A DNA stretch of 64,000 nucleotides from Turnera subulata (GCA_028386065.3 JAKUCV010007482.1:435466-499465); one strand, 5' to 3'; positions 34,169-45,903 are shown, counted from the stretch's first letter. The notes: generated by a model from the sequence alone, not told the origin. Program-made: numbers and translations.

Positions 34169-34977
34169 ATGGATCCGACTGAGGGACACCAGTATGCCGC
34201 CCAACAGCACTTGGAAGAGGACCAAGTGTCAATCGGTCAACCGCATGCCTACGTGGAAGATCCACATGTCTACGATGCCATACCAGATGTCTCTGCAGAT
34301 GATACACATGATGACCCAGATTCTTCACCGACAGACAGCTGGGGGACCCGTCGAGGACCCTGTTTTCACCAAGCTATCTGAGCTTGGAGCTGAGCCATTC
34401 TCAGGAGCGACTGATCCTCGTGAGGCGGATGAGTGGTTACGCCAGATCGCCAGGGTCATACTTAAGATCGAGCTATCACCAGATCAAGATTTCGGAGAAG
34501 GACATACCGAAGACAGCTTTTCGCACACGGTATGGCCACTACGAATTCACTGTGGTACCATTTGGTTTGACCAATGCACCGGAAGTGTTCATGTGCTTGA
34601 TGCACTTGGTCTTGAATGAGTTTTTGGATAAGTTCGTTGTGGTCTTCATCGACGATATCCTCATCTACTCCAAGAGCAAGGAGGAGCACGAAGACCATTT
34701 GAGGATAGTACTTCAGAGGTTACGGGAGAAGCAGCTGTATGCCAAATTCAGCAAGTGTGAATTTTGGCTTGGAGAAGTTTCCTTCCTCGGACATGTAGTA
34801 GGCGGGGACGGAATAAAGGTTGATCCTGCTAAAGTTAAGGCTGTGTTGGAGTGGGAGCCTCCTAAGAATGTGTCAGAAGTCAGGAGTTTTCTTGGCCTTG
34901 CAGGATATTATCGGAGGTTCATAGAAGGTTTTTCCTTATTAGCCAGTCCCATGACTAAGCTATTGAGGAAAGAATAA
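34169..34977 (+). pseudogene. E5 gag-RT deletion fusion
   Basis: Gag begins at ATG 34169 (MDPTEGHQY, DQVSIGQPH), 10 nt after a CATATAG acceptor. A frameshift near 34330 moves gag to another frame ([20 protein letters not shown]). At about 34465-34485 it jumps directly into RT at the [12 protein letters not shown] motif, so the gag C-terminus, zinc knuckle, protease and first part of RT are gone. RT continues with FIDDILIYS (near 34650) and stops at TAA 34975-34977 after LLRKE. The junction lies in AAGATCGAGCTATC, a string that could have matched both partners. Confidence 0.85.
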
Positions 34978-37016
34978 GCTTTTGTTTGCAGCCCGGAGTG
35001 CTAACAAAGTTTTGAGGAGCTTAAGAAGAAGCTGACCACGGCACTAGTGCTGACAGTACCCAAGCCAGGGGTGGAGTATGTGTTGTTTTGTGATGCATCA
35101 GGACTTGGTTTAGGAGCTGTGCTGATGCTAGAAGGACGAGTGATCGCTTATGCCTCTAGACAGCTAAGGACTCATGAGAAGAATTACCCGACTCATGATC
35201 TTGAGATGGCAGCTGTGATCTTGGCTTTGAAGATTTGGAGACACTACTTGTTTGGAGAGAAGTGCCGAATCTTCACCGACCACAAGAGCCTTAAGTACAT
35301 CATGACTCAGAAGGAGCTTAACCTGCGACAAAGACGTTGGGTTGAGTTGCTTAATGATTATGACTTTACTATTGAGTATCACCCAGGGAAGGCTAGTGTG
35401 GTAGCTGATGCTTTGAGCCGGAGACAATCGGATGATGCCTCCATTAGTTACTCGATGTCTTCACTTATCGAATTAAGGAAGTTGGGAGTTGATTTGACAG
35501 TGGATGATACAGGAGCTTTGCTAGCACACATGAGTGTCAAGTCTAATCTAAGAGCATGGATAGTGGAGTTACAAGATGGAGATCCCAACCTGGTCAAGCT
35601 AAAGGAAGGAGTAAGAAGTGAAAAAGAAGACAAGTTCCGTATAGCCGATGATGGAGCATTGATGATTGGGAAACGGGTATGTGTACCCAATGTCAGTAAC
35701 CTGCGTAGTCAGATCCTGGATGAAGGTCATATGACGCCATATGCGATGCATCCTGGAAGCACCAAGATGTATCAGAACCTGAAGAGTCATTTTTGGTGGC
35801 CTCGTATGAAAAAGGAAGTAGCAGAGTATGTCGCTAGATGCATTACTTGCCAGCAGGTGAAAGTCGAACATCAGGCTCCAGCAGGCAAGATGAGATCGTT
35901 GACAATACCGGAGTGGAAGTGGGAGATGATCACCATGGATTTTGTGATTGGTTTACCGATGACTCGGAGGCAACATGATGCTATTTGGGTCATCGTTGAC
36001 GGATTAACAAAATCGGCTCATTTTCTCCCTATCCGCCAGACTGATACCATGGACACATTGGCGGGTAAGTATGTTGCTGAGATTGTGAGGCTACATGGGA
36101 TTCCCAAGTCAATAGTCTCAGACAAAGATTCCAGATTCACATCACGATTTTGGAAGAGTTTACAAGTTGCTTTGGGAACCAAGTTAAGCTTCACACTGCT
36201 TTTCATCCTTAGACAGATGGACAGTCTGAGAGGACCATACAGACACTGGAGGACATGCTTAGAGCTTGTGCACTTAACTTCAGTGGGAGTTGGGATAAGT
36301 ACCTACCTTTGGCAGAGTTTGCATATAACAACGGCTACCATTCCAGCATTGGTATGCCACCTTTTGAGGCTCTGTATGGAAGGAAGTGTAGAAGTCCGGT
36401 ATGTTGGGATGAGGAAGGTATAAGATTGATCGTTGGACCGGAGTTAGTCTAACAGGCAGTGGACAAGATCCAGACGGTGAGACAGTGCATGAGAGCTGCT
36501 CAGGATCGGCAGAAGAGTTATGCCGACAAACACCGACGTGAGATGGAGTATAACGTTGGTGAGAAGGTTTTTCTCAGAGTTGCACCTTGGAAAGGAGTGA
36601 TCAGATTTGGAAAGAGAGGAAAGCTGAGTCCAAGATATATCGGACCGTATGAGATTGTGGAGAGAATTGGACCACTAGCTTACAGGTTGTCTTTGCCTGA
36701 TGAGCTAACACGCATTCATGATGTGTTCCACGTCTCCATGCTGAGGAGATACCGATCAGACCCTAGTCATATTGTGGCCCCAGTGGATGTTGAGGTGGCA
36801 GAGGATCTTACCTACACAGAAGTGCCGGAACATATTCTTGCTCGAGAAGTTCGGCAGTTGCGGAACCGTACCATTCCTATGGTCAAGGTCAAGTGGAGTA
36901 AGCATTCTGCTAACGAGTCAACATGGGAAGTCGAGGAGCATATGCGGTCCCAGTATCCGCATCTCTTCACCCGGTTCGGAGTGAATTTCGGGGACGAAAT
37001 TCTTTATGGGGGATAG
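34978..37016 (+). pseudogene. pol: E5 RNase H, integrase and chromodomain (broken)
   Basis: RNase H ([18 protein letters not shown] with the usual [10 protein letters not shown]) and integrase (HHCC finger with CITCQQVK, core [17 protein letters not shown]) are in frame from 35047 to about 36200. A one-base shift near 36192, plus a stop in the correct frame just after it, disrupts the core before its glutamate. The frame resumes at 36255 ([13 protein letters not shown]), is stopped by TAA at 36450-36452, and restarts to 37016 with [26 protein letters not shown] and a chromodomain (VKWSKHS, STWEVEEHM). It ends just before the polypurine tract. Confidence 0.9.
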
Positions 37017-37423
37017 ACTGTAACAGCCCGGGTAAAAATTTATACCGGACTATAAAACGCTTTGTACAGTAATTTATCATGTAAAATATTCTTGGGTAGT
37101 TATTTAAAGTAAATTATGCATCGAATTTCCGAAATCCGAGTTTTGTTTCACGCTCGAGACTTTCTTACGAATTTTACGGATCAGTTTGGGGATCTTCGAG
37201 TTCGGATGGTACACAGTACACCGCACAGAACTGCACCACATGCCTGCATGCCACGCATGTCATGCATGCCATGCGTGTCATGCATGACATGCACAACATT
37301 CTCCTACTCAAGCGTGAAATCCTGCTCCTGCTCGTGAACCTACCCGTGAAGACTTCCTGTGGTGCTCGTGAAGTTGTCCTGCCCGTGAAGCCGGTGGCCA
37401 TGTCGTCTTACACCCTTGCACCA

Positions 37424-37434
37424 TCTATAAAAAC
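37424..37434 (+). promoter_or_regulatory. TATA box, E5 3' LTR
   Basis: TCTATAAAAAC in the same place as in the 5' LTR. Transcription from here would run rightward into MULE I. Confidence 0.6.
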
Positions 37435-39201
37435 CCAACTCCTCACCACACTCACCTCACTTCTCCTTCTCCTTCCCACCTTCAAACAACCGAGACCACC
37501 TTCCACCACCGACCGCCACCACACGAGACCACCAAGCCGTCTACCACGCACCACCATCACCTCTTCACGCCGCCTGCCTCACCACTGCCGTTGCACCACT
37601 CGTCAGTCGCCGCCAGTTCGCGTTCTCGTCGCCTGCACCGCCCGACTTTTTCCTTCCTTCCCTTCGCGTTGTCGTCCACTGCCGCCCTCCATCTGCTGCC
37701 GCCAGCCTCCACAGCCACGCCTTGCCGCGCACCACTCGTCACCCGCCCGACTAGCGTCTCGCCGTTTGCTCGTCCCTACGCCGCCCGCGTCCTTCTGCAG
37801 GTAACTACAAGGTTGAAGACGCGACCCATTTCAGTGGTCGGGTCGCGGGTCGGGTCGGGTTGACCCGACGGGTCCTCGGCCTGGCCCAAGGCCTGGCACT
37901 GTTACGGGTCTGCACTGTATACGGGCCGACCGTTCACAGGCCCAGTACTGTGCATGGGATGAGCACTGTTCACTTTTGGTCTATTACTGTTCACGGGCCC
38001 AGCCCAGTAAAAAAAATAAAAGGAAAAAGGGAAAATAAAATCTGGAATGAAGGAAAAGAAAAAAATAATAATAATAATAAATAATTATATTGGTATATTG
38101 GAATAATTTGGGAAAAGTATGGATATTAAATGGAAAATAATTACTTTGGAATATATATGTATATGGTAAATAATAATAATTTTGGAAAGTACGTACTCTA
38201 GGAAATAATACATGGAAAGGGTATTATCAAAGTAAATATGTACCAGAATAATAACCGGATATAATATTTCCGGCCTATGTAATTAAATGGTGAACTATGA
38301 CTATAATGGGAATAACCCGGGGAAGTGCCGAGTAGGTCCAGTAAATATTTTTACGGCTTACAGAAATAGTCAAGCATCTGCATATCGTCTTATATGTGCA
38401 TAAATTATTGTTTGGTATAGGAATTGATAACGAGCAGTACCCTGAGGAGCCTGAGCCGGAACACTTCGAGGACTATCAGGAGTAGAAAATCGGCTAAGGT
38501 GAGGATAAGTAATTATTTATGTACTGCCGTAGTACCAAGTTGTTGTTTGTGTGTTATATGCCTGAATAATTCTTGTGGCTGTGAGTGGTTGTTGTGAATT
38601 AAATTTAAATGATATTTGTCGCCGTTGATGATGCTGAATTGATGCTACTGTTGATGTTATTGGTAATGTTAGAAATGTTGGTACTAGTAGATTGTTTCTG
38701 TTGTTGTTGTTGACTGTGAATTGTGGAAGTAGAGTACCGAGGGTACCGAGTTAAATGAGTTTGTATTATCCAGACGAGCGGAGAGGCTGTGAGCCTGCTC
38801 GGGATGATGAGAGGGTGGAGGATAATAGAAATTAAGTAACTAGGAATAATGAAACTGGTCACACTTAGACATCTAGTAAATTACAGTTAAATGTTGGAAT
38901 AGCCAGATGGTAGTCTTTTTTTTATGGTGCTGGGGGAGAGTGTGCTTGGGGTCTGCTCCCTGTCAGTGCCGGTTTTACGTGGAGGTACCAGGGCGGGGTC
39001 CACAGGCTAGCTAGCTTGACTACCAGGCGACGGCCATCATTCAACTAGTGATAGGGGCCCTGATAATAAAATTGGTATAGCGTGTCTAGAATCACCGGAT
39101 GTGTTATTTAGGGTTCATGCGAACCTTAGTTATTTGCTGTTGTTGTGACTTGGATTATTTACGACTGCTAGTATATGTATAATTGCTTATGAATTTTACC
39201 C

Positions 39202-39249
39202 GGTGAGCAGTTCGGACTCACCCCTCGCCTGCGCGACCTGGTCGCGTAG
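39202..39249 (+). other. Conserved hairpin pair, E5 3' LTR
   Basis: GGTGAG/CTCACC and CTGCGCGAC/GTCGCGTAG. The loop A of the 5' LTR copy is G here, which adds a ninth pair rather than breaking the stem. Confidence 0.6.
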
Positions 39250-42200
39250 TTTGATTGTGCGTAGCTCAGGTACGTTCGAGGCAAGCTGTGGCGCACCCTC
39301 TGCCAGGCCCGGATCCATCCTGCATTGCATCATGTTTATTCTGTTGTTTATTGTTGTATTGTATTAAGACTTCCGCTGCTTGCATTTTATAACTCTGTGG
39401 ATTAATGCCTGTTGTAATAATGTTCCCATACCGGGACAAGTATTGTAGATGTATTATGTACTTTTAATGTATTAAATCTGTTGGCTGTGATATTTACCGC
39501 TGTGGTTATTGTAATAGTATGTGGTCCCACGTGTTTACTGTGTTTAACGGTAAATACGGATCGGGGCGTTTCATAAACTTTATATTTCCGCAATTTAACT
39601 CATTCCGTTAGGTTTTTTACATTTGTGTTCGTCAACTTAACGGAATGCACGGATGAAAACACGTGGCAAAATCATTTCCGTTCGATTCCTTCTTCATTTT
39701 AATTTTTAGAAAAATTATAAAAATGAAAAAAAGACAAACTATCTAATGATTATTACTTTTTTTAAGAAAAATAAAAAGAATAAATTATTTTATATCATAG
39801 GAAAAGGAAAAATATATGTTTGATAAAACTTATTTTTCTATTATTTTATTTAAAAAAACAAAAAAATTATGAATAAGAGAACATAAATATAAAATTACTT
39901 TTTAGATTTCTAAAATTTCATAAAAACAAAATTTTTAGTTAAATTTTTTTTAAATTGACTCTTTAATTTTTTAAAAAATTTAAAATATGAAAAAATTGAC
40001 ATTATATTTTTTTTATCATTTTATTCTTCTAAAATATAAAAATTATAATGAAAAAGAAAAAACAAAGAAAAAATAAACTTTAATAGTAATCACATTTAAA
40101 AGAAGAAAAAATAAAATATTTAAAAGATAGGAGGAAAAAAATTTTGAATGAGAATTTTAGCCTATTTATGTGTTTGATAAATTTTATTTCTCCTTTTTTA
40201 TTTAAAAAGATATTTTTTTTTTGCAAAAAAAATTTTGCTCAACAAAAGAATTTACAAAAAGGCAAAAAGAAATTTTACTAAAAAAAAATTTACAAAAAGG
40301 CAAAGAACACGATTATCACATAACTGTCCCTCCACATAAAAATTGAAAAATTTTCTTGTAACAGCCCGAGTAAAATTTTTGATTTTTACCGGGACTGTAG
40401 AAATTGTTTCACCGTGATTTACTGTTGAATTAATCTCGGGTAATTAATTCAAGGTAAATCGGGAGTCGTTTTTCGAAACCGAAGGTTTCCCCGCGCTCGT
40501 GATTTTCCCGCGGATTTTTCGAACCTAAGTTGGTATTTTCTGGGTTTCGGAATTTCTCGGAAAATCACACCGGAAAATAACTAAGGAGGTATCTGTTATT
40601 TTATGGTCCGGATCGGACTCGCCCGTAATACAGACGAATCGCATTATTTGGGCTTCACATGCTTAATAGTAAAAAAAAATAATAAAAAAAAAGGAAGAAA
40701 AAACAGCTTAAAGCCGGTGAAGATGCAGAAGGGAGGAAGGGAAGGAAAAAAAGAAAGAAAAAGAGAGAAGAAGAAAGAAAGAAAAGAGAGAAAAGAAAAA
40801 GAAAGGAGAGAAAAGAAAAAAAAAAAGAAAGAAGAGAGAAAATGGAACCGGGGAAAGAAAAGAGTGGAAAAAAAAAAGAAAAAAAAAGAAGGGAAGTGGG
40901 AAGAGCAGCGCCGCCCGCCGGCCACCGCAGCCCTGCGCACCTCCACCCACCTCGCCGTTCACCACTCGTCACTTTCCTCCCGCCTTCGCAGATCCGCCGC
41001 CGACCAAGGAGCCGATGCGAGCAGGCCTGCAGCTCGACGCTGCCGGCGCCCTTCCCCCTCGCAGCAGCGTCGCCGGAGCCGTTGCCTCACCTTGTCAGCC
41101 GCCACCTCGACGAGTCGCCTCCCTCGTCCTGCTCGTGCCGCCCTGCTCGTGACCGCGCCATCTCGCACCGTCGCCGTCCCATGCTCGCTGCTCACCCGTC
41201 TGCGCCACCGAGTTAAGGTGAGGAAGAAGATGACCCGTCGGGTCGTGGCCGTGGGTCGGGTTTGACCCGACGCCTCATCCGGGTCGCGGGTTGTGGGCTG
41301 AGTTTTGTGTGGGCCTGGGTATTTGGGTTATGTATTTGGGCTTGCTGGTTATGGGCTGGGTGTTTGGGTTTGACTTCAGGCTGGTACTATTCACTTGGGC
41401 TGTGTGTTGGGCTTGGCCATGGGCTGTATAGTTCGGCCCAGTCCATTTAATTTTTTAAAAAAACAATTTTTATATATATATCTATTTATTAATAATCTGA
41501 AATTCAATTTTGAAAAAAATATATAGTTATTTTGAGTAAATTAATGCCAATTTAAATCTGGTATTTTTGTTAAAATATAAATATATTTTCTTGGTTAAAT
41601 AATTAAGATTATGTTTTGGGAAACTATTACTAATTGGAAAAAAAATAAGTACCATATAAATAATTTCTGGAAACTTAATATGTATATTATTTTGGCTGGA
41701 ATATTATGATTTTGGTGTATGTATATAAATATGTATTTTGTAAATTAAAAGTAATTATGTTTTGTGTTGGAAATTAAATTGTATATATATTTAGAAAAGA
41801 TAATTACTATAAATATTTTCTAGAAATTATAAATAGCTTATTATTTTTCTGGAAAATTATAGTAATTATTATTTTGGATAATTTTAGTTATTTTATGGAA
41901 TTATTTTGAAAATAATTTTAATTAAAGTATGGTACCGAAATTATATTCGGAAATACGTTCAGAAAATTATTTTCGATAAAAGATAATAATATAAGATGAG
42001 AACCGGGATGGGTATATTACGTAATTGGCATCATGACATACTCTTATGTGCATTTATGTGTGTGTATGTGGTCTTGTTGTATAGGTTCGGATATCGGGCA
42101 GTTTCCCGAGGAGCCGGCGTCGGACCGGTCATTATTTCCGGAGTTGAGTAATCGGCCAAGGTGAGGATGAATAAACCTTGATATGTGCCCGTAATGCTGT

Positions 42201-42608
42201 GTGTTTCTTTGTTTGCGTATTTTGCTGCTAGATTGTTCTGTTGGAATAATTATTGACTGTTACCTGATTGTTGTGGAATTATCGATGCTGTTGTTGGATT
42301 GTGATAGACTTGTGTACAATGTGTTGAGAATATTGATGAATTGGTCAATGTGGTTAGTTGTGTGTTTTGTTGTTTGAATGAACTACTGAGAGTGGCATTG
42401 TTGGATATTTGACTGTTATGGTTATTGTTGTTGCTGTTGTTGGATTGTGCTATTGGTCGTGTGGATATTGTGATGAACTGTTAATAGTAAATAATTGGTG
42501 TTACATGTATTGTTGATGGATATTTGGTAATATGGAATTGTGTTGGCTACTTGGCTGCTACGGTTATTGTTGCTGTTGTTGCTATGATGTTGATTTGCTT
42601 GATTGAAC

Positions 42609-42758
42609 NNNNNNNNNNNNNNNNNNNNNNNNNNNNNNNNNNNNNNNNNNNNNNNNNNNNNNNNNNNNNNNNNNNNNNNNNNNNNNNNNNNNNNNNNNNN
42701 NNNNNNNNNNNNNNNNNNNNNNNNNNNNNNNNNNNNNNNNNNNNNNNNNNNNNNNNNN
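42609..42758. other. Assembly gap (150 N)
   Basis: It lies in the E6 LTR where E2 has GGGATGTTGATCCC repeats, so the unassembled sequence is probably an array of that motif. Apparent ORFs over the gap are artefacts. Confidence 0.99.
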
Positions 42759-43045
42759 ATAACCTGGTACGACCCTAACTTGTCCAGTGACGGGCTCGGA
42801 AGATAAAATTGGTATTAAGATAATTAATAAGTATTCTTGGGGTCCTGGCTTGATATGATTTAGTAGATTCCTCTGTCGTGTTGCTTGTGTTGGTTTCCTC
42901 TGATTTGTTGTTTGAGTTGGATTCCTCTGTCGTGAAGTATGTGTTAGTTGTTATGGCAGTATCCCTGTGATGAGATTGTATGTGTTTATTGTTGTGTTTA
43001 CTTCGAAAGTTTTGTGGTTGAATATATCACTGTTTATCTTTCGTC

Positions 43046-43093
43046 GGTGAGCGTTTCGGACTCACCCCTCGCCTGCGGGGTTTCATCCCGTAG
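43046..43093 (+). other. Conserved hairpin pair, E6
   Basis: GGTGAG/CTCACC with loop CGTTTCGGA, then CTGCGGG/CCCGTAG. Confidence 0.6.
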
Positions 43094-43544
43094 GATGAGT
43101 TGTTGTAGTGCAGGAACGTACCGGGCGAGCTGAAGCGTACCCCTTGGACAGGGCTTGGATCCATAGTTTGCATGTGTCGCATACAGTGTTAGTGTTGGTT
43201 ATTTAAAGTCTTCCGTTGTGCATACTTTTGCTATTATTGGGCCATTGGGCCGATTGTGTTGTTGTTATCGTTTTTATTATGGGCTGTCGAGCTCGGATAT
43301 TTATTTTATACACTGTATGCTGAGTCATTTTGGGTTGGGTTGTCACAGTTCCGGCTCGTGTTTACTGTGTACGGTAAATTCGGGTCGGGGCGTTTCATTT
43401 CTCCCCAATTCGTTCCAATTAAAACAAATGAAAACAAAAAAAAAAACCCTCATCTCCTCTCCTCCTCCTCCTCTCCCGCCTACCTCCTCCTCTTCCCCTG
43501 CCTCCCACCTCCCGTCCTGTTGCGGCTCTTCCTCTCCAAGGTAG

Positions 43545-43840
43545 CCCTCGCCGGCCTCCTCCCTCTCCTCTCAGGGCCTCTAGGTCTTCCAGAAAAGGCT
43601 ATCCCTATACGCTGTCAGAGAAGCCCTCAAGTTCCTCAACACCACTTGCAACCCATCTTCCCCTCTCAAAACCCTCGCCCTCGCCCTCGCCGGCGGCAAC
43701 CCCACCAAGCTCGCCCAATCCCTCAAATGGGCCATCCATCCCCATCCTCTCCGCCGACACCTCCGACCCTTCCTCCCTCTACCTCCTCTGCTCCAAGACC
43801 AAGCTCCTCCTCAACTGCGTTGGACCCTTTCGCCTCCACG
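43545..43840 (+). pseudogene. Captured exon of a saccharopine-dehydrogenase-like oxidoreductase
   Basis: Inside MULE I. One frame reads AVREALKFLN (43611-43640), then NPTKLAQSLKWA. After a frameshift near 43735 another frame reads SADTSDPSSL and TKLLLNCVGPFRLHG, ending at 43840 before GGTAATATG, which looks like an intact splice donor. This is the N-terminal Rossmann region of plant saccharopine dehydrogenase-like oxidoreductases, recognised from family motifs and not confirmed by a search. The preceding part (43545-43610) is degraded. Retention of the donor shows that genomic DNA, not a cDNA, was copied. The frameshifts mean it is not translated as the parent enzyme. Confidence 0.7.
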
Positions 43841-44389
43841 GTAATATGAAAAGCTTTACAAGCGTGGTTGCAGTGTTCTATTGGCTCTTCGATGTCGTAT
43901 TGGGTGAGCATCGACGAGGCATTGCCCATGTTTTTTTTTGTTTACTGTGTGTGTGAAATTGAAATTGTAAAGGATAGTGGGTCACGCCGGTGGTGATGTC
44001 ATGGATTGTGTGAGAAGAGGGTGGTGGCGGATTGGTGGTTTTTGTTGGTGGAGGGTTAGATGGTGGCGGAGGGGGTTGTGAAGAGGAAGAGGTGAGAGGA
44101 GGTTTATGTGGGGGTGAGGAGGGTGTTGTGGTTATGGGGGCGGCAGAATCGTTGGTTGGGCAAGGTGGTTGGATTGGTTGCAGCCGGTGGCCGGTGAAGA
44201 AGAAAAAAAAAAGAATTGAAGAAAGAAAAAAAAAAGAAAAGATATGCAGGTGAAGAAGAAGAAAAGGAGAAAGAGGAAGGAGAAATTTTTTTTGAAAAGA
44301 ATTAAGTAAAAAAAAGGCAAATTAGGTGGAGAAGAAAAAAAAGAAAAAAAAGTAGAAAAAAAGGTTACAAATCTACGGTCCGGACTAAT

Positions 44390-44565
44390 ACACGTGTCCA
44401 CCATCCGTAGTCTCCGTTAAATCTCGTGACGGAAACGGAATCGGGTCAACCATAGGGGGTAAACCGCAGAAATACGACGTTTAGGGGGTCAAATACCGGT
44501 TTTTTTTTGTCAGGGGGTGATCTTAGTTTGATCAAAAGTACAGGAGGGGTATTTTGTAATGAAGC
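44390..44565 (-). repeat. MULE I right terminal inverted repeat
   Basis: The inverted counterpart of 31366-31450 plus 39574-39672. It carries TTTAGGGGGTCAAATACCGG (44490) and GTCAGGGGGTGATC (44510), ending GTAATGAAGC at 44565. Confidence 0.8.
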
Positions 44566-44599
44566 CTATTTTACTAACTTTGGTTTTTGAACTAACAAT

Positions 44600-45893
44600 T
44601 TTTTAAAAATCTTTCTTTTTCTTCAATTCTATTCATTCATCCCATCCTTACATAAAAAGGCAATAGTTTCACCGGCGGATTATAACTTATAAAATCCAAT
44701 CCGGAGGGCATACATGATAAAAAAAAGCCTTAGCAACCCAGTCGGCCGTTGGCCTTTCTTGAAACATTAGTTATAGTACATAGATCAAATCTTGCAACCA
44801 AGTAGATTCAATTTCATGAATCGCCTTCCATAAAACTAAAGAATCGATCTCATTTGATATCCATAAATATCTTCTAGCTAAAGCTAGAAGGGTCGATTCC
44901 CAAACTATTATGGCCTCTGCAGCCAGAATTGACAAGCACCGCCTAAGGCAGTGTCATCTATAATTCTTCTATCATTTCCACAACAGTAAACACCCATGCC
45001 AGCCACATTTTCTTTTTATCATAGGTTGCGTCACAATTTAATTTTATTGTATCTAAGCAAAGTTTTGACCATTGTTCCTCTCTTTTCGATGTGTATTTTA
45101 AATTTGTTGAGAGTGGTTATGTGGAGATAGCATAGTTTCCTCTAACATAGTTGTAACGCTTCCTAAAGTAGTAACTAGAATTGGTTCCTCCTGTTAAAAA
45201 TGGCCTTGTTTCTAGTCTTCCAAATCTACCACAAAATTATAACCACCATTTGTTGCATATAAGCTACATTTACCAAACTTGAGCCTATACTTTTCCACCA
45301 TTCTACAATACTTTGAAACCCTTCCATACTCGGTTTGCATCCAAGCGAAGAGCCAAACTATGTCGTCTTTGCATGGGGGCAAAAGAAAGCCATATATTCC
45401 ACTATTTCTGGGTGCTCCTTGCATATAGGGACGTCGAGACTCAGAGACTCAGTAATGATATGTCTTTTAGCCAAATTCTCCCTACGTGGAATTGCATTTT
45501 TGAGTAGTTTGCATATAAATGTTCTCATTTTTGGCATAAGATCTGAATTCCATATTTATTTTCCATAGGATGGACTAACCTCCTGAAGAAGTACCTGGCA
45601 TCGCTAATTGTTTGTCCTGCCTCTCCATCATCTCCCTATGATATCCTGACAAGACAGTGTACGATCCATCCTTGGTGTACTGCCATATCAATCGATCTTC
45701 CACCCCAGGTATAGTAGGTATGCTTTCAATTAAATTTGCCTCTTCTGCATTGAACGTCCAGTGGAGTAAGGTAGTATTCCAAGAGGTGCTCAACCCTAGA
45801 AACAGATCCTACACCATTACGCCATGAGGTGGGGATGTTGGTGGAGATGTGATGTGGTTCCTTCCATTCCCTATATTCTAGCACAGACCTTTG
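44600..45893 (-). pseudogene. LINE (L1-type) ORF2, 3' half
   Basis: Minus-strand fragments give the zinc-binding RT-adjacent region (IPGVEDRLIWQYTKDGSYTV, about 45655-45715) and, further on, an RNase H-like tail (ESTLLALARRYLWIS, IHEIESTWLQDL, ADWVAKA, about 44950-44740). It is full of stops and shifts. The 5' half continues at 52147 after MULE II. The 3' end near 44610 almost touches the right target duplication of MULE I. Confidence 0.75.
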
Positions 45894-45903
45894 TTTAGTA
45901 ATT

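Larger units (their letters stand above)
37019..39573 (+). repeat. E5 3' LTR, 2555 bp
   Basis: TGTAACAGCC to GCGTTTCA, preceded by TATGGGGGATAGAC. The same internal landmarks as the 5' LTR are present: CATGC cluster (about 37236-37292), TATA box at 37424-37434, exon-like 38421-38498, hairpins 39202-39249 (hairpin 2 stem lengthened to 9 bp here). It has one copy of the internal repeat that is doubled in the 5' LTR. Confidence 0.95.
31446..39578 (+). mobile_element. E5: Tekay-type LTR retrotransposon with target duplication
   Basis: TAAAC at 31446-31450 is repeated at 39574-39578 around a complete LTR-internal-LTR unit (31451-39573). The internal region is only 2.97 kb: PBS, the first part of gag fused to mid-RT, then RNase H, integrase, chromodomain, polypurine tract. 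Protease and the first part of RT are deleted and several stops or frameshifts follow, so it is non-autonomous. LTRs are very similar (a few percent difference in the parts I compared). It is a different family from E1, and its gag resembles E9. It is inserted within the left TIR of MULE I. Confidence 0.95.
40352..43402 (+). mobile_element. E6: solo LTR of the E2 family, with target duplication
   Basis: TTTCT at 40352-40356 is repeated at 43398-43402 around a single LTR (40357-43397, TGTAACAGCC to GCGTTTCA). This is the footprint of LTR-LTR recombination. It contains a purine tract (40668-40902), a GC block with donor TTAAG/GTGAGG at 41217/41218, an AT-rich intron-like stretch, exon-like 42085-42160 with acceptor TATAG and donor AAG/GTGAGG, and the hairpin pair at 43046-43093. 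It is interrupted by the N gap. Confidence 0.93.
31353..44576. mobile_element. MULE I: long-TIR DNA transposon with captured gene exon
   Basis: CTATTTTACTA occurs at 31353-31363 and again at 44566-44576. Just inside, GCTTCATTACAA (31366) reappears inverted at 44565. The inverted match continues: left end 31366-31450 plus, after removing E5, 39574 to about 39672; right end about 44390-44565. TIRs of roughly 180 bp with a 9-11-bp target duplication fit Mutator-like elements. Without E5 and E6 the element is about 2 kb. It holds no transposase but does hold a fragment of a host oxidoreductase gene (about 43545-43840), the hallmark of a Pack-MULE. Its internal parts 39680-40356 (very AT-rich) and 43850-44390 (G-rich then purine-rich) show no gene. 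Confidence 0.75.

Noticed and set aside
42524..42806. Open frames of 67 and 84 codons
   Set aside because: They run over the N gap and are artefacts.
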